Origin: Podarcis raffonei
Lineage: Eukaryota > Chordata > Lepidosauria > Squamata > Lacertidae
Assembly (NCBI RefSeq): GCF_027172205.1
Contig: NC_070614.1
Span: forward strand, 30,442,501 to 30,506,500
Length of the DNA: 64,000 nt
Direction of reading: 5' to 3'
A program made the translations under genes and the position numbers. Below the pieces are notes generated by a model that saw only the letters and a list, made by a program, of their open reading frames with translations, was not told the origin of the DNA and made no database searches. Shown one piece after another: positions 31,425 to 42,724 of the stretch (position 1 is the stretch's first letter; every line of letters starts with the position of its first letter).

Positions 31425-31809
31425 CTCAGGGGGGAAAAACTACAGAGAATTTGCAAACATTAAGGTAACCCACTGATCATGGGGGAGTCGATGATTTCCC
31501 AAATGATTTTGAAATGTTTCTTCCATTTATCAGTGAGACTTTTCAAGGTGCATTATATAACTTTATATAAGATATATTTGGCAATGGATTACATTAACCA
31601 AGAAGTGACATTCATATTTTCAATATAAACAGAGAATTGTCAAACATGCAAGGACATTTTCTAGATAGATGTTTTGAGGGATTGTCAGTAATAGGATGAC
31701 ATCCATGCAATTTACATTTGACAGCAGATGTGTGCTGAATACCACAATGAAAAGTAGATTGATCCAGAACTTTATGGGATTCATCATCTAATGTGTTCTG
31801 GTAATAAGG
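31425..31809 (+). promoter_or_regulatory. putative OR promoter and noncoding first exon (for 33170)
   Basis: GATGATTTCCCAAATGATTTTG, TCAGTGAGACTTTTCAAGG and CTTTATATAAGATATATTTG are followed by GTTCTGGTAATAAG|GTAAGG, with the donor after 31,809. The inferred intron is 31,810-33,169 (1,360 bases). The TATA-like TTTATATAAG is the clearest of the set. Confidence 0.6.
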
Positions 31810-33169
31810 TAAGGATCCATGGAAATAAAGCTTTTAGCACCAATTTGCAGGTGTGCTACGCCATCCAAATAAAGTGCTTAGGATTTTGTAATGTCCATTT
31901 AGTTCAATGCATTAATCAGTCAGTTTAATGTAAAAGATCTGAAAATGATTATGAAAATATAATAGGCCTATCCAGTCTCTTGTACACTGGAATCATGTAA
32001 TGAAGGATCTATCACCCACAACTGCTAAGGCAGAGCTGAAAGTTGTCATTGTAGTGGGACATGTTACTTTTTGGCTTGTCAGCAGTTCACTTAGTGGACT
32101 TAAGATTTAGGACTTGCCATTTCACACCTGACCCCATTCACAGTGGCCCTAAAAGCAATCTAGCTGTTATTCATTCTGCAAACCCTAAAATATGCCTGTT
32201 GGAGTCCCCTATGTCTCTTCATTAATATAATGCATTTTGTTCTGAACTCATGTATACGAAAGGAAAGCTAATTATGGTATCCAGATATCATCACTTAAAT
32301 AACTTCTTTTTGGATTCTACATTTTAGATTGCTATATCTATGGTAACATAGCAGCTTTCAGTCTTTTATGATTGTAATCCTATAAACACTATGTTTGGGA
32401 GCAAGCCACATTAAGTTCAGTAGGATGTACATCTTAGTAGACAGGATTTCTAGTCAAATTTTTTTTACTATAAATTTTGTTCCTCCTCTTTGCCATGCAA
32501 GGATGAGCTGGCTAGTAACTTCCTGAGTTCCTGAGAGAACTTCAGTATGTGTAAAACAGGCCTAGGAAAATGATCAAGCTACAGTTTTTTAGTGGAACAA
32601 CATTTTTTTTGAAAAATAATAATATTGCAAACCAGATGGACTCCAGCTCTCACTATACATTGTCATCACGGTCAATGGTCAAGAGTAATGGTACTTGTAG
32701 TCCAATAACATAAGTAGAGCCATAGTGGCCCATCACTGTTAGAAACTTTAGAAAAGAACTTACATGTAAAGCATTCTTAGTTTCATAACATAGTTAAAAA
32801 GAGTTATGGTGGGTTGCTTAACTTTCATAGATATACACCAGAAACCACTGCTGGATTTTTTAAATCAATGGGGCTTACGTTAGTCTTGAAATCCAGAATG
32901 GAGTAGTGATTAGAACATCATGCCTGGGAAAATCCAGTTTCAAATCCTTGCTTCCCCTTATCCTAACCTCACAAGGTGAAGATAGAAGCTGGTGGGAGAG
33001 GAATGTGTATTACCTTGCACTTCTTGGAGAGAAAACAATAGAAGGTTAATATAGTAATAAAAAATCCATTGATTTCATCACGTTTCATCTAAATACAGCT
33101 AACAGGCTGTAACTTCTCAATCACATATTCAAACCTAAATATTCATTAATATTATCTGATATTACTTAG
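31810..33169. other. inferred intron before OR 33170
   Basis: No gene. At about 32,600-32,740 there is an old palindromic hAT-like remnant (CTCCAGCTCTCAC... facing GGTACTTGTAGTCCAATAAC). It ends GATATTACTTAG|ATG. Confidence 0.4.
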
Positions 33170-34117
33170 ATGAATGTCAACACAGAAGAGGAAAATCAAA
33201 CAGCTCCTGTGGCATTCATCCTCTTGGACTTTAATAGTGAGGACTTACAGACATTGTTTTCCATACTTTTTCTTCCTATCTACCTTGTGACCATGGCTGG
33301 AAACATTCTCATTATTATTCTAGTAGTCCTCAATCAGCATCTTCACACACCCATGTATTTCTTCCTGGGAAACCTGTCATGCCTGGAGACTTGCTACAGC
33401 TCAACCATCATGCCAAGGATGCTGGTCAGTTTTCTGACTGGGGACAGAACCATTTCTATTAACGGATGCTTTGCCCAGCTGTATTTCTTTGGTTATCTCG
33501 CAACTACAGAATGTTACTTTCTAGCAGTGATGTCTTATGATCGTTACTTAGCCATTTGCAAACCATTGCATTATGTAATGCTCATGAATGGAAGAATATG
33601 TATCATGCTTATTGCTGGATCATGGATCAGTGGATCACTGTTTATCAGTCTCATAATATTTTTGGTATCTCAGCTGCAATTCTGTGGTCCCAACAAAATC
33701 AATCATTTCTTCTGTGATTTGATCCCAATGATAAGACTTTCCTGTAATGATACCAATCTGGTTGAAACTACAGCCTTCATAATATCCTTCATAGGTACAC
33801 TGGCACCCTTTATCATAACTGTGACATCTTACATTTTCATCATCAAGAGCATTTTAAGAATCCCATCCACCACTGGTAAACAAAAGGCATTCTCTACATG
33901 CTCCTCTCACTTGACTGTGGTTGCTTGCTTCTATGGCTCCCTGATGATCGTCTATGTCTTACCAAATATCAGTTCACTGAGTGACTTGAAGAAACTCTTT
34001 TCTCTGTTCTACACTTTGCTCACCCCACTAGTCAATCCCCTTGTCTACAGCTTGAGGAACAAAGAGGTAAAGGAAGCAATTAAAAAATCATTCCAGATGT
34101 TTCAGAGAACTTATTAA
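33170..34117 (+). CDS. olfactory receptor, class II, family 11/6-like
   Basis: Complete 315-residue OR starting MNVNTEEENQTAPVAF, last of the plus-strand family 11/6-like run. NQT site, AGN, HTPMYFFLGNLSCLETCYSS, MSYDRYLAICKPLHY, ECL2 [31 protein letters not shown] and NPLVYSLRNKEVKEAIKKS. Its first third, 33,183-33,498, is shared with 23405 almost without change. Beyond TM3 the two diverge, and its C-terminal end (SLSDLKKLFSLFYTLLTPLV) is closer to 12428/18129. The start is fixed by TACTTAG|ATG. Confidence 0.97.
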   Translation: MNVNTEEENQTAPVAFILLDFNSEDLQTLFSILFLPIYLVTMAGNILIIILVVLNQHLHTPMYFFLGNLSCLETCYSSTIMPRMLVSFLTGDRTISINGCFAQLYFFGYLATTECYFLAVMSYDRYLAICKPLHYVMLMNGRICIMLIAGSWISGSLFISLIIFLVSQLQFCGPNKINHFFCDLIPMIRLSCNDTNLVETTAFIISFIGTLAPFIITVTSYIFIIKSILRIPSTTGKQKAFSTCSSHLTVVACFYGSLMIVYVLPNISSLSDLKKLFSLFYTLLTPLVNPLVYSLRNKEVKEAIKKSFQMFQRTY

Positions 34118-35610
34118 AAAATTTAGAGGAAAGGGGAAACCTTCTCACTATCACTGACTTCATGGGTGGACTTCACCATTGATATATATGAATTTCATCT
34201 GCATTAGATCTAGTGGATCTTTCTTAGCCACATTTCTGTGATGGGGAGGACCGACCCCAAACTGAATGAACCAATAGATGTGTTCTTTTCCTTTGCACAT
34301 AGGCTACATTTCAGCCATTGAAAATCAGAGGGTTGCACACATTCCCACTTATTTGTCCATCCTCCATCCAAGTAATTAAGAGGCATTATCATATTTTGAG
34401 ATCACGTTTAACCAGGCAAACACACTTATAGAAGGGTCACACCATGAGGAGATGTGTAGTCTGGAAAGAATCCCAACAGCCAAAAAGGGATGTCTGGAGG
34501 GTTGCCATGGGCCTCCAGGGCTGAAGTTTTTCAATCCTAGTCTACCACTTCACTGCTGAGTCAGGGAACTGAGAGGCGGTCTCCATTGCCACTAATGATC
34601 TAAACTGGCTTCCTTTTGAAAAGATTTTGAACACAGACACAGTTACTAGGAGACATTCTTATAACTGCACTATATACATTCTGATAAAGAGTCTCCCCCT
34701 TCAAATTTGTTTCATTCCTCTTGTGGCTTTAACAAAAATCCACACATGGATTTTTAAATGTTTATTTCCAGCTTTTGCAAATGTAATTATTAAATAAGGT
34801 ATGTTAACTGGAATGGAAAATTAACTTCTATGCTTGATTTAGAGTTTATAGACTTCAGTCCTTTACTTGCCTGCTGTTTGGTTTGCTGAAAATGCACCTT
34901 ACGATGTTATGCCATTGGAAAAAGGATTTCCACTTTTTTTCTGAGAAGGCAAAAATATGTTTGGGGCATAGTGGGGCAGTGATACATGTCATGAAGTGAA
35001 AAGGTTAAGAAGAGCCTCTTTTCCATTGTGGATCTTTAATGGATATGGCAGTTTTAAACCTTAATTTGGAACTTTGCCTGATGCATTCATAAAAGGAAAT
35101 AAAATTCCCCCAATTGAATCTATGAAACAAGATGGAAAGAATGGACCAGAAGAACAAAAATATCAAGTTGAATGAAATCCTCTCATCACTGTTCAATATA
35201 TTTGGTAACTACACATAAAGAAATATGACTTGTGCTGCAGTAGCTAAAATGTTAAATCACCATTTGGGATGTATGAATCTGTCCATTTCAATTTCTCTCC
35301 ATTTCTCATTTTTGTAATATTAATTATATTCATTTCCCACATGTCCACATCAGTTTGCATTATAAAACAGTCCTCATGAAACTCCATCATGTTTGTATAT
35401 ATTTTTGCCTAAGAGAAACATTTTTGGAAAATAATGTGCCCTAATATAATGCATTTTTGTATGTTAATGTCACAAATGTATGAATTTTACTGTACATGTG
35501 TATGTATTTTTGTCAACATTTCTTCATGTGGGAACTGCACTGCAAAATTCAGAACATTGCAAATTTCACTCCATATAAGTTTCTCATTTAGGTGTCTATT
35601 TACATGGCTT

Positions 35611-35690
35611 TAAGAATAATAGAACTGTAAAGTTGGAAGGAACCTCAAGCATCTAGTCCAACTCTCTGCAATGCAGGAATCTCAACACAT
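35611..35690 (-). mobile_element. CR1 LINE 3' end, antisense
   Basis: AGAATAATAGAACTGTAAAG, TTGGAAGGAACCTCAAGCAT and CTAGTCCAACTCTCTGCAAT are the reverse complement of the CR1 3' end (compare 22,222 and 30,254). Confidence 0.8.
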
Positions 35691-36779
35691 TGACTTACTC
35701 ATTGAAATAATGGGTTTCTTACTTTGTTTATTTAAAAAATATTTAAGTTATACCGAAGAAGATCTCATGAAACATGCAATGGTAATTGAAGTGTGCACTG
35801 ATTTTAAAAATAGAAGGTATGTATAATTCTGTATATTGAATAATAAAGCAAAATGATGGAGCTGTCCAAATGTAATATGTTTACTAATGGGAACAGTTAA
35901 TTTTTTTAAAAAAATAATAAAGGTATACAAATATAATATAGCTTAACTAATGGAAATATATTCATATTAAACACCAATAAAACTGAGATAATTCTAAAAC
36001 ATTTCAGATACACTGATATGCTATCAGAAACCTGTGAAAACGATAGACCAAAATCTTTCTAGGAACAATTAGCAGCTGTACATAGATTTGATGGAGTTCT
36101 AAGAATCACTTCCGGGTGATTCTATACAATCATCATTTCTACACCACTATCTCTCCCCCCCCCCACAGGAATAAACATAATAATCAGGTAACCTTCTCCC
36201 TGTCCACCTTCCACGATGAAGCATTCTTATTAGCAAGCTCCTAAACTGGCAGATACATTCAAGCCACAATACTGTGGGAGTCTCTGCTGGATTTCTAATT
36301 TCCATGTCACTCTTTCCTAGCAATCATATTTCTGCGCCAAAGTCTACTTACAAACAAGATTAGGGAAAGGAGTGATAAAAGGAGGCTTGATGGATGATAC
36401 TGAGGAGCAAGGTCTGTGATAGGGGTGTGGGGAAAGTGACTTTTGTGGATTGGGGCAGAGCTATGTTTCTACAATTATTTCTGATTCTTATATGGCTTCT
36501 TTGCTGTTCCTCCCACCTCCCCCAGATTCAAACTGCCCCTCCATACCACAGTTCAATTTCCAACTTCCAATTTCCAATTTTTACTGGGTTCCATAATTCT
36601 GATGAACAATTTGTTCTCCCCAACCCCTTTTCTCTCTTTGGATTTCACTGCCTATACTTCCCTGACATCTATCAATTATTACCTGTGCCGGCTGTCAATT
36701 AGTTAAGTTACATTATATGCTCCATAATAGGCAAATAGCTCTGGGAAATTGCAGGTAGCTAACCTGTAGATCTCCATAT

Positions 36780-36866
36780 ATTGCTGGACTACAAATCTCA
36801 TCATCCATTACCATCAGCAGCACTGGCTGGGGCTGATGGGAGCTGGAGTCCAACAATATCTGGATG
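36780..36866. mobile_element. hAT-type MITE core, degraded
   Basis: TTGCTGGACTACAAATCTCA faces TGATGGGAGCTGGAGTCCAA as an imperfect palindrome, the same core words as 39,704-39,828. The terminal repeats are not recognised. Confidence 0.5.
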
Positions 36867-36948
36867 CCTACATGCTTGCTTCTCCTTCCGTAAATAGGAT
36901 AAGTAAGAGTTCAAACTTGACCTGCTTCATTACATTTATCCATTTCTG

Positions 36949-37899
36949 CTACTTCCAGAATACAAGTTTTGCATCTACAAGCCTTTTCAAGGCTTCACGT
37001 ACCTTCTTGTTCCTCAAGCTATAGATGAGGGGATTAATCATTGGAGTCACAATAGTATAGAAGATTGAGAAGATCTTGCTTGTGTCTACAGAGTGTTTAG
37101 CAGCAGGAACCACATACATTGTAATCAGCGTCCCATAGAAAGTTGTAACTACTATGAGGTGAGTGGAGCAGGTAGAAATGGCCTTTTTAGACCTGGTGCC
37201 AGAAGCCTGTTTCATAACAGCTGACAATATATAAGTGTAAGACACAACCGTAAGTAGGAAAGGGATCAATGTTAGACTGGAAGAAAGAATGAAAGAAGTC
37301 TTTTCAAACAGGTATGTGTCAGAGCAAGCAAGTTTCAGCAGTGGAGAAAAATCACAAAAGAAATGATCGATTTCATTGGGCCCACAGAAGGTCAAGCTTA
37401 TCATCAGCAACACTGTAATTAAGGTTATCAGAAAGCCACTGATCCAAGAGCTAGCAGCCAGCCAAACACACATGTTGCTGTTCATAACAGTTGTGTAGTG
37501 GAGAGGGTTGCATATGGCGATATAGCGGTCATAAGACATCACTGATAGGAGAAGGCATTCAGTGCCACCCAGTGATCCAAAGAAATAAAACTGAATCATG
37601 CAGTCCATAAAAGAAATGGTCTTCTCCTCAGAAATCAAACTGGTTAGCATCCTGGGAACAATGTTGGATGTATAGATGATCTCCAGGAAGGAAAGGTTAC
37701 CCAGGAAGAAATACATGGGTGTGTGCAAGCTACGATCTGTTGATACAGTGATCAAAAGTAAGAAATTGGTAGCAAGTGTAACCATGTAGAAGATCAAAAA
37801 CAAAGCAAACAGGAAGGGCTGCATTTCAGGGGTATCTGAGAATCCGAGTAGCAAAAATTCAGTGACTGAGGTCCCATTCCATGTGGTTAGGTATGCCAT
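36949..37899 (-). CDS. olfactory receptor, class II, separate family 6/11-like subfamily
   Basis: Complete 316-residue OR on the minus strand, alone between the two plus-strand groups. NGT glycosylation site (8-10); HTPMYFFLGNLSFLEIIYTS; Cys100; MSYDRYIAIC (121-130); ECL2 CGPNEIDHFFCDFSPLLKLAC; TM6 start KAISTCSTHLIVV; and NPLIYSLRNKKVREALKRL. Two family positions are unusual: TM1 has ATN where GN is normal (N kept, G lost), and TM6 has KAISTC for KAFSTC. Start: first ATG of the frame, giving a normal N-terminus. No close paralog lies in the window. The opposite strand and lack of duplicated flanks suggest an older resident. Confidence 0.96.
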   Translation of the reverse strand: MAYLTTWNGTSVTEFLLLGFSDTPEMQPFLFALFLIFYMVTLATNFLLLITVSTDRSLHTPMYFFLGNLSFLEIIYTSNIVPRMLTSLISEEKTISFMDCMIQFYFFGSLGGTECLLLSVMSYDRYIAICNPLHYTTVMNSNMCVWLAASSWISGFLITLITVLLMISLTFCGPNEIDHFFCDFSPLLKLACSDTYLFEKTSFILSSSLTLIPFLLTVVSYTYILSAVMKQASGTRSKKAISTCSTHLIVVTTFYGTLITMYVVPAAKHSVDTSKIFSIFYTIVTPMINPLIYSLRNKKVREALKRLVDAKLVFWK

Positions 37900-39690
37900 G
37901 TGGAGTTAATCTAGAGGAAACAGCAGGAACATAAATAATAGCTGCCACCAGGTCTGTTGTCAGTGTGGGAACACTGGAACAGAGTTAAGTACACCTAAAT
38001 TAATTGAAACCAATAGCCATGTTTAGGTGGCTGGTGGATTGTGGCCAGTTCTTTATCTTCCCAAAAACCGCAGATGGAAATCAACGGATAGAATGAGGCG
38101 TTACTACCAATATGTTGCAGTAGAAGCCTCTGAAAATTTTCTCCTTAGAGTTGGAGTTACCCTCCAAAAAAGCATTTAATGTGGGAGAAATGAGGGGAGA
38201 AAAGACAGAAATCAGAGGTACCTGCCTCTATTTGCATACATGGAAATGCCTTCTGCTTGGGATTGGCCCAGCCAAGATGAATAACAAGTCAGTTATTAGT
38301 ATAATTATTAAAAATATTATATGTTTATTTATACCCCGCCTTTTCCACTGACCCGACTCAAGGCAACTTAAAGATAAAATCAACAATTACTAAAAACATA
38401 ATAAAAGCAATAATTAGAAAAAACAACTGAACATTAATGGAACTAAAACTATATACACATATAGATATCTAGGGAATCCTTACTCCTATGGTCCATCAAC
38501 CTGATCTTCAGGAATGAAACAAGTGTTGTCCTCTCCATCTTAGGAAAGTCTATCTGCTTCCTTTTCCACATGTCTCATGCTTTTAGATACACACAAGCAC
38601 AGCTACTTTACATATCGACATCATATATACTAATAGTGAATTCATTTGGGTGTGATTCCCCCTCCCAAGACTTTTGTATTTCTGCAAATTTTGGAGTGCC
38701 CCCAAGCCTGGTGGTATCTTTCTTGTGGTGGTGATATTTTGACTGCATAAGGATTGTTACCTGAGCGGGGGGGGGGGGGGTGCAGCAGCATGCTGAGGGG
38801 CAGATTTGCAGTAATAGAAAAAAAGGTAAAAAATAAAGAAACCAGCAAAAAGGGAAACAGGAAGCACCCCAATGACAAAAAAAGATGTTCAATGATGGCA
38901 ATGCTGACTCTCTGTTGTGTGGGATGAAAATGGGGCAGATTCAAATTCTACAAGAGAGCCTAGCTCATGGGCTGGCTGGAACACTGAGCAGCAGAACTCC
39001 ATACTGAAGCAAACTAAATATCCATTTACGCTAGGCTCAGCTTTCTCATGCTCTCAGGTCCTTCTAGTTTCTATACTCACAATTATGTTTTCCATTCAGC
39101 ACTGCATTATATGCAGGAATGCCCTGCGTAGGTTTTGATCTCTTCTGGAAGACATGCCATCTCTTCACCCACCCAATTTGTAATATTTCCCCTTTTATAT
39201 ATATATAAAGGTATCACAGGTCACTATGTCCCTTAGTGACTTCTACTAGGATGTTTTGGTTGTCACGCAAGAGAATTAGGCTGGGGAATCCTCCCTCTCC
39301 CCCTTTTCCCTTTGTAATAGAAACAGAAAACAACAAGGCAATTATTTCATTGTAAGAGCCAGGAAGACAAGGACATGGAGCATCCCATTAAATGTCAATT
39401 GTGTATCCTCTGACAGAGGCATGGTCCCACCACTCACTTGTACACACACACTGCTTTGCATAGAAACCTGTGATTATCCTCCTAGTTAATGTTGTCCCCT
39501 TTACATGCTCCTTTCTCCCACTCTCTCACACACTTGCCTCCACCATAATTTGTCTAAGCTTAATATCCTTCCTTGGAGTTTTGAAATTCAGGTAAGAAAT
39601 GGGAAACACCTCATTCACAATATCATAATCTCCTTCAGTTGTGGGCAGAACGCTGGATGGGGGGGGATGGACAGGAAAGGTAAGTGTGGA
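37900..39690. other. 5' side of the minus-strand OR; no gene
   Basis: Holds an antisense non-LTR element tail (38,320-38,440), a run of 13-14 G (about 38,766-38,779) and TA/TATA-rich patches. Short open frames near 38,600-38,950 overlap low-complexity sequence and are not called. Confidence 0.45.
38320..38440 (-). repeat. antisense tail of a non-LTR retroelement
   Basis: TTTATTTATACCCCGCCTTT, GACTCAAGGCAACTTAAAG and an A-rich continuation are the reverse of the GGCGGGGTATAAATAAA-type end common in squamate LINEs and SINEs. A diverged relative is at 1166-1260. Confidence 0.45.
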
Positions 39691-39703
39691 TTAGCCCTTA
39701 GAC

Positions 39704-39828
39704 CAGCGGTTCTCAACCTGTGGGTCCCCAGATGTTTTGGACTACAACTCCCATCATCCCTGAGCTCTGGCCTTGCTAGCTAGGGGTGATGGGAGTTGTA
39801 GTCCAACAACACAGGTTGAGAAAGGCTG
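39704..39828. mobile_element. hAT-type MITE, 125 bp, perfect 8-bp target duplication
   Basis: CAGCGGTTCTCAACCTGTGG on the left faces CAGGTTGAGAAAGGCTG on the right. The inner mirror words are GGACTACAACTCCCATCATC and GATGGGAGTTGTAGTCC. It is flanked on both sides by CCTTAGAC (39,696-39,703 and 39,829-39,836). Complete and probably young compared with 25,065 and 36,780. Confidence 0.9.
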
Positions 39829-39929
39829 CCTTAGACTAAACACCTGTTGTGACCTGAATTTCTTCCCTTTCTTTTTGAACTTCCAAGTCACACTAACTTA
39901 TAACATGCCCTTCTTTATACTATGATTCT

Positions 39930-40590
39930 ATCATGATTAAGATCCAGGCGCTCTTGGAGGAGACCCACTTTCTAGATCCATTTCAACTAGGATGTGGCCT
40001 GGCTTTGACACAGAAACATCCCTGGTTGACCTCTGTTGGGAGACAGGTGCAATGTATCCCTGTTAATCCTTCTTTAATTATCAGTGGCTTTCAGTACCAT
40101 CAACTACTGTATTCCCTTTGAGAGGCTATCCAAATTGGGGGTGGGTGACTATGCTTTTCAATGGTTCTGTTCCTATTTGGATGGTCATCTTCAGCAGGTG
40201 ATTTTTATTTTTTATTTTTTCACCAAGGAGCCTTCAATGTTGGGTTCCTCAGGATTCATTTCCATTGCCCAAGTTGCTTAATATCTACAGTATATGAAGC
40301 TGCTGGGTGGAGTCATCCGGAGTTTTGGAGTGTGTTGATGACACACAGCTCTATTTTACCTTTACATCTACAGGTGTGGCAGTGGATAGGCTGGACAGGT
40401 GTCTGGAAGAGAACCAATAAAGTGAAACTCAATCCAGATAAGACAGAGACACTGTTAGTGGGTGGTTCTCTAGACAAGATGGATAGGAGATTGCCTGCTC
40501 TTGAGGTGGTTACACTTCCTCTTAAGTAACAGGTACGTGGCTTGGGTTTGCTCCTGGATCCTTTATTATCATCTGAGGCTTTGGTGGTAT
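39930..40590 (+). mobile_element. L2-like LINE, reverse transcriptase part (decayed)
   Basis: In broken frames one can read the L2/CR1-clade reverse transcriptase: the DDTQLYF catalytic block (GATGACACACAGCTCTATTT near 40,337) and LNPDKTETLLVG (near 40,428), with upstream words matching the same domain. Frameshifts, stops and internal indels show it is long dead. It continues at 40,890 after an interruption. Confidence 0.75.
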
Positions 40591-40889
40591 GGAGTGTTGG
40601 AGGGGGATTTCCAGCTGGTGGCAGAGGACAGAGTGACTCCAGGAGACATAGGTGTAAAAACCCAAACTAAAACGAAGACTTTATTACAAAACAATAAACA
40701 CAAACTCTGGTGGGTGTTATTCCTGCAGGCAGGCTATAAAACTCAGCTTTTTTCCTTTATAGCAACGGCCAGCTGCAGCCAATTAATCCCAGAAACTTCT
40801 TAAAGGTATACACACATGTTTCTGTGCCGAATGTCCTCTAACATGGAGGTCCTTCTATCAGCTTTAGCTCTATGGACAAGGACAGCCTA
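40591..40889. other. unidentified insertion splitting the LINE
   Basis: About 300 bases separate the two LINE parts, where the reverse transcriptase would be continuous. They include ACTTTATTACAAAACAATAA and AACGGCCAGCTGCAGCC. The exact ends and family could not be set by eye. Confidence 0.4.
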
Positions 40890-41560
40890 ACATTTGTGCT
40901 TTGTGCTCTGTAAACCTCTAGGTTGGATTACTATAATGCGTTATAAATGGGTCTGCCTCTGAATTCAGTTCAGAAACTTCAGCTGGTGCAAAATTTGATG
41001 GCCAAATGGTTGCTCATTAGAACAAGATGGTTTAAGCTTTAAGCCAAATTGCACTGGCTGCCAACTAGTTTCCGGGCCCAGTTAAGAGTGCAATGCTGTA
41101 CTATATCTTACATGGCTCAGGACTTCAATATCTTCAAGACCTCTTCTCCCCATACAAACTGACCCAGATCCTGTGCTTGTCATCTGAGGCTCTTCTCTAT
41201 GTCCCCGCTCCTTGAGAGGTTCTGAGGATGACAAAACAAGAATGGGCCTTTTCTGTGGTGGTTCCCCATCTGTGGAATGTTCCTTCAGAGAGGCTCAGAT
41301 GGAGCCATCATTGCATGTCTTTAGGCACCAGGCAAAAGCATTTCTCTTAACCCCCATTCTTTAAATAATCTATGGCCCGTTAAATGGGGGCTGTTATCAT
41401 GATTATTTTATTATTATGATGTGTATATTATGCTATATCTTATGTTTTTCTTATTATGCGGCATCCCTAGGAGTGCTGAATCACTGATGCTCCCGGGATT
41501 ATGCCACCACTGAGAATTATGGAGAAAGTGGTTTTAAAATATTGCCCATCTAATTGAGCT
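40890..41560 (+). mobile_element. L2-like LINE, 3' part
   Basis: Opens with CCTCTAGGTTGGATTACTAT (SRLDY-type block). It follows the conserved C-terminal region: AAACTTCAGCTGGTGCAAAA (KLQLVQN), GCACTGGCTGCCAACTAGTT (LHWLP), GGCCTTTTCTGTGGTGG (AFSVV) and TGGAATGTTCC (WN). From about 41,095 onward it is duplicated at 47,820-48,290. Confidence 0.75.
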
Positions 41561-42724
41561 AACTAAAACACTTAGACTTCTCTTTCAGTTCCAAGTTTTC
41601 ATGGGAACAAAATAGTAATCTATGCCTCCTGAAATGTTTCTACTATATCTAGAGCATTGCATACATAAAGATGCTATCCCGTGCTGTTTTAGTGCATTAT
41701 CTTTCAGAGATTCATGTAACATGAATGCTTCTTCATATTCCATATTTATATTTTTTTGAATAGTGAACTGACAACATGCTTTTTATTGGAATGATTTCAG
41801 TCTTTCTCATCCAATACACTGAAGGCTTATTAGAATTCCAGTACAGTTTGAAGAGTCCTGCATCTCAGTTTAATACCAAATGACATTCAGGAAGTTTGGA
41901 AAGACCAAAGCATTTAAAGGTATTAGATGTTTTTATACTTTGCCATGTTAGTTTTATTGTCATTACCCCATCTTAACAAATGATTGCAGTTAAAGAAATA
42001 TTTGGAGAATTTTGATCTGGAACTCTGACTGTTCCTACAATCTCATCTGGTTCATTTGTATTGCTTAGAAGAATGCATAATGTGAGGGGGGGGAGAGAAG
42101 AAGCACTACAACTTCTTCTACTCAGCTTTATCTTTTGCAACCCTGTATTTTGCTCAGTGGGCTGAATCCGAAGGATGGCCAAGAATACAGGAGCTTTCAA
42201 GAAACAATTGCATTTATTTTGAAATTCAGAAATGAGAAAATGTCACCCTTGCTTCTCTAAATGGTTTATCGATGAAAATGAGCATATGTTTGTTTCACAG
42301 TTATTTAAATGCAGGACACAAAATTCTTAAATTCTGTGTAATAGTGAAGTTGCTCTATTAGAGAGAGTCTAAGTTTCTGAGTGTTATTTTTGTAATTGAT
42401 CATAGTAGAAGTTATTATGATTTCATTTCTTGCCAAAAGGGATCCTTTAGGCTCACCCCACATCATGCTCAGTGCAAGAATCTTCAACACAGAAAACATT
42501 AAAGGGTTTGAATTTCTCCAAAGCAAGTGTGCAACACCATTTCCTTAAATTTGCTGATAGCTGATAATGAACCAATAGAAACTTATCAGTAATCTGTTCT
42601 CATTATTACAGTACCATACTTTCCTTAACCTTCTAGCAAAATACCATGCAAATATTACAAAATGAGGTCCCTTTCTCTTTCTTTCTTTTTTGTATGTCAT
42701 TGCAGATAATATTTGAATCACGAT
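41561..42724 (+). repeat. 5' region of OR 42725, copied at 48,291-49,719
   Basis: Continuous with the duplicated LINE tail. Words such as TTCCAAGTTTTCATGGGAAC, TTGCATACATAAAGATGCTA and AAGAATGCATAATGTG occur in both copies in order. It ends TTCTTTTTTGTATGTCATTGCAG, a pyrimidine-rich acceptor 20 bases before the ATG, conserved in both copies. Promoter and first exon are probably here, but I could not pick a donor. Confidence 0.65.

Larger units (their letters stand above)
34118..36948. other. long spacer between OR subfamilies
   Basis: About 2.8 kb without a gene. 34,640 onward repeats the ACAGTTACTAGGAGACATTC word of OR 3' flanks. A CR1 end lies at 35,611-35,690 and a palindromic remnant at 36,780-36,866. 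The rest is AT-rich and unremarkable. Confidence 0.5.

Noticed and set aside
38766-38779. G-quadruplex element
   Set aside because: A single G run without further G tracts at suitable spacing; more likely a homopolymer.
42713-42724. Four-codon N-terminal extension of OR 42725 (and likewise of 49720 and 62236)
   Set aside because: The extensions begin with TTG, not ATG. The first ATG in frame gives the normal OR N-terminus.
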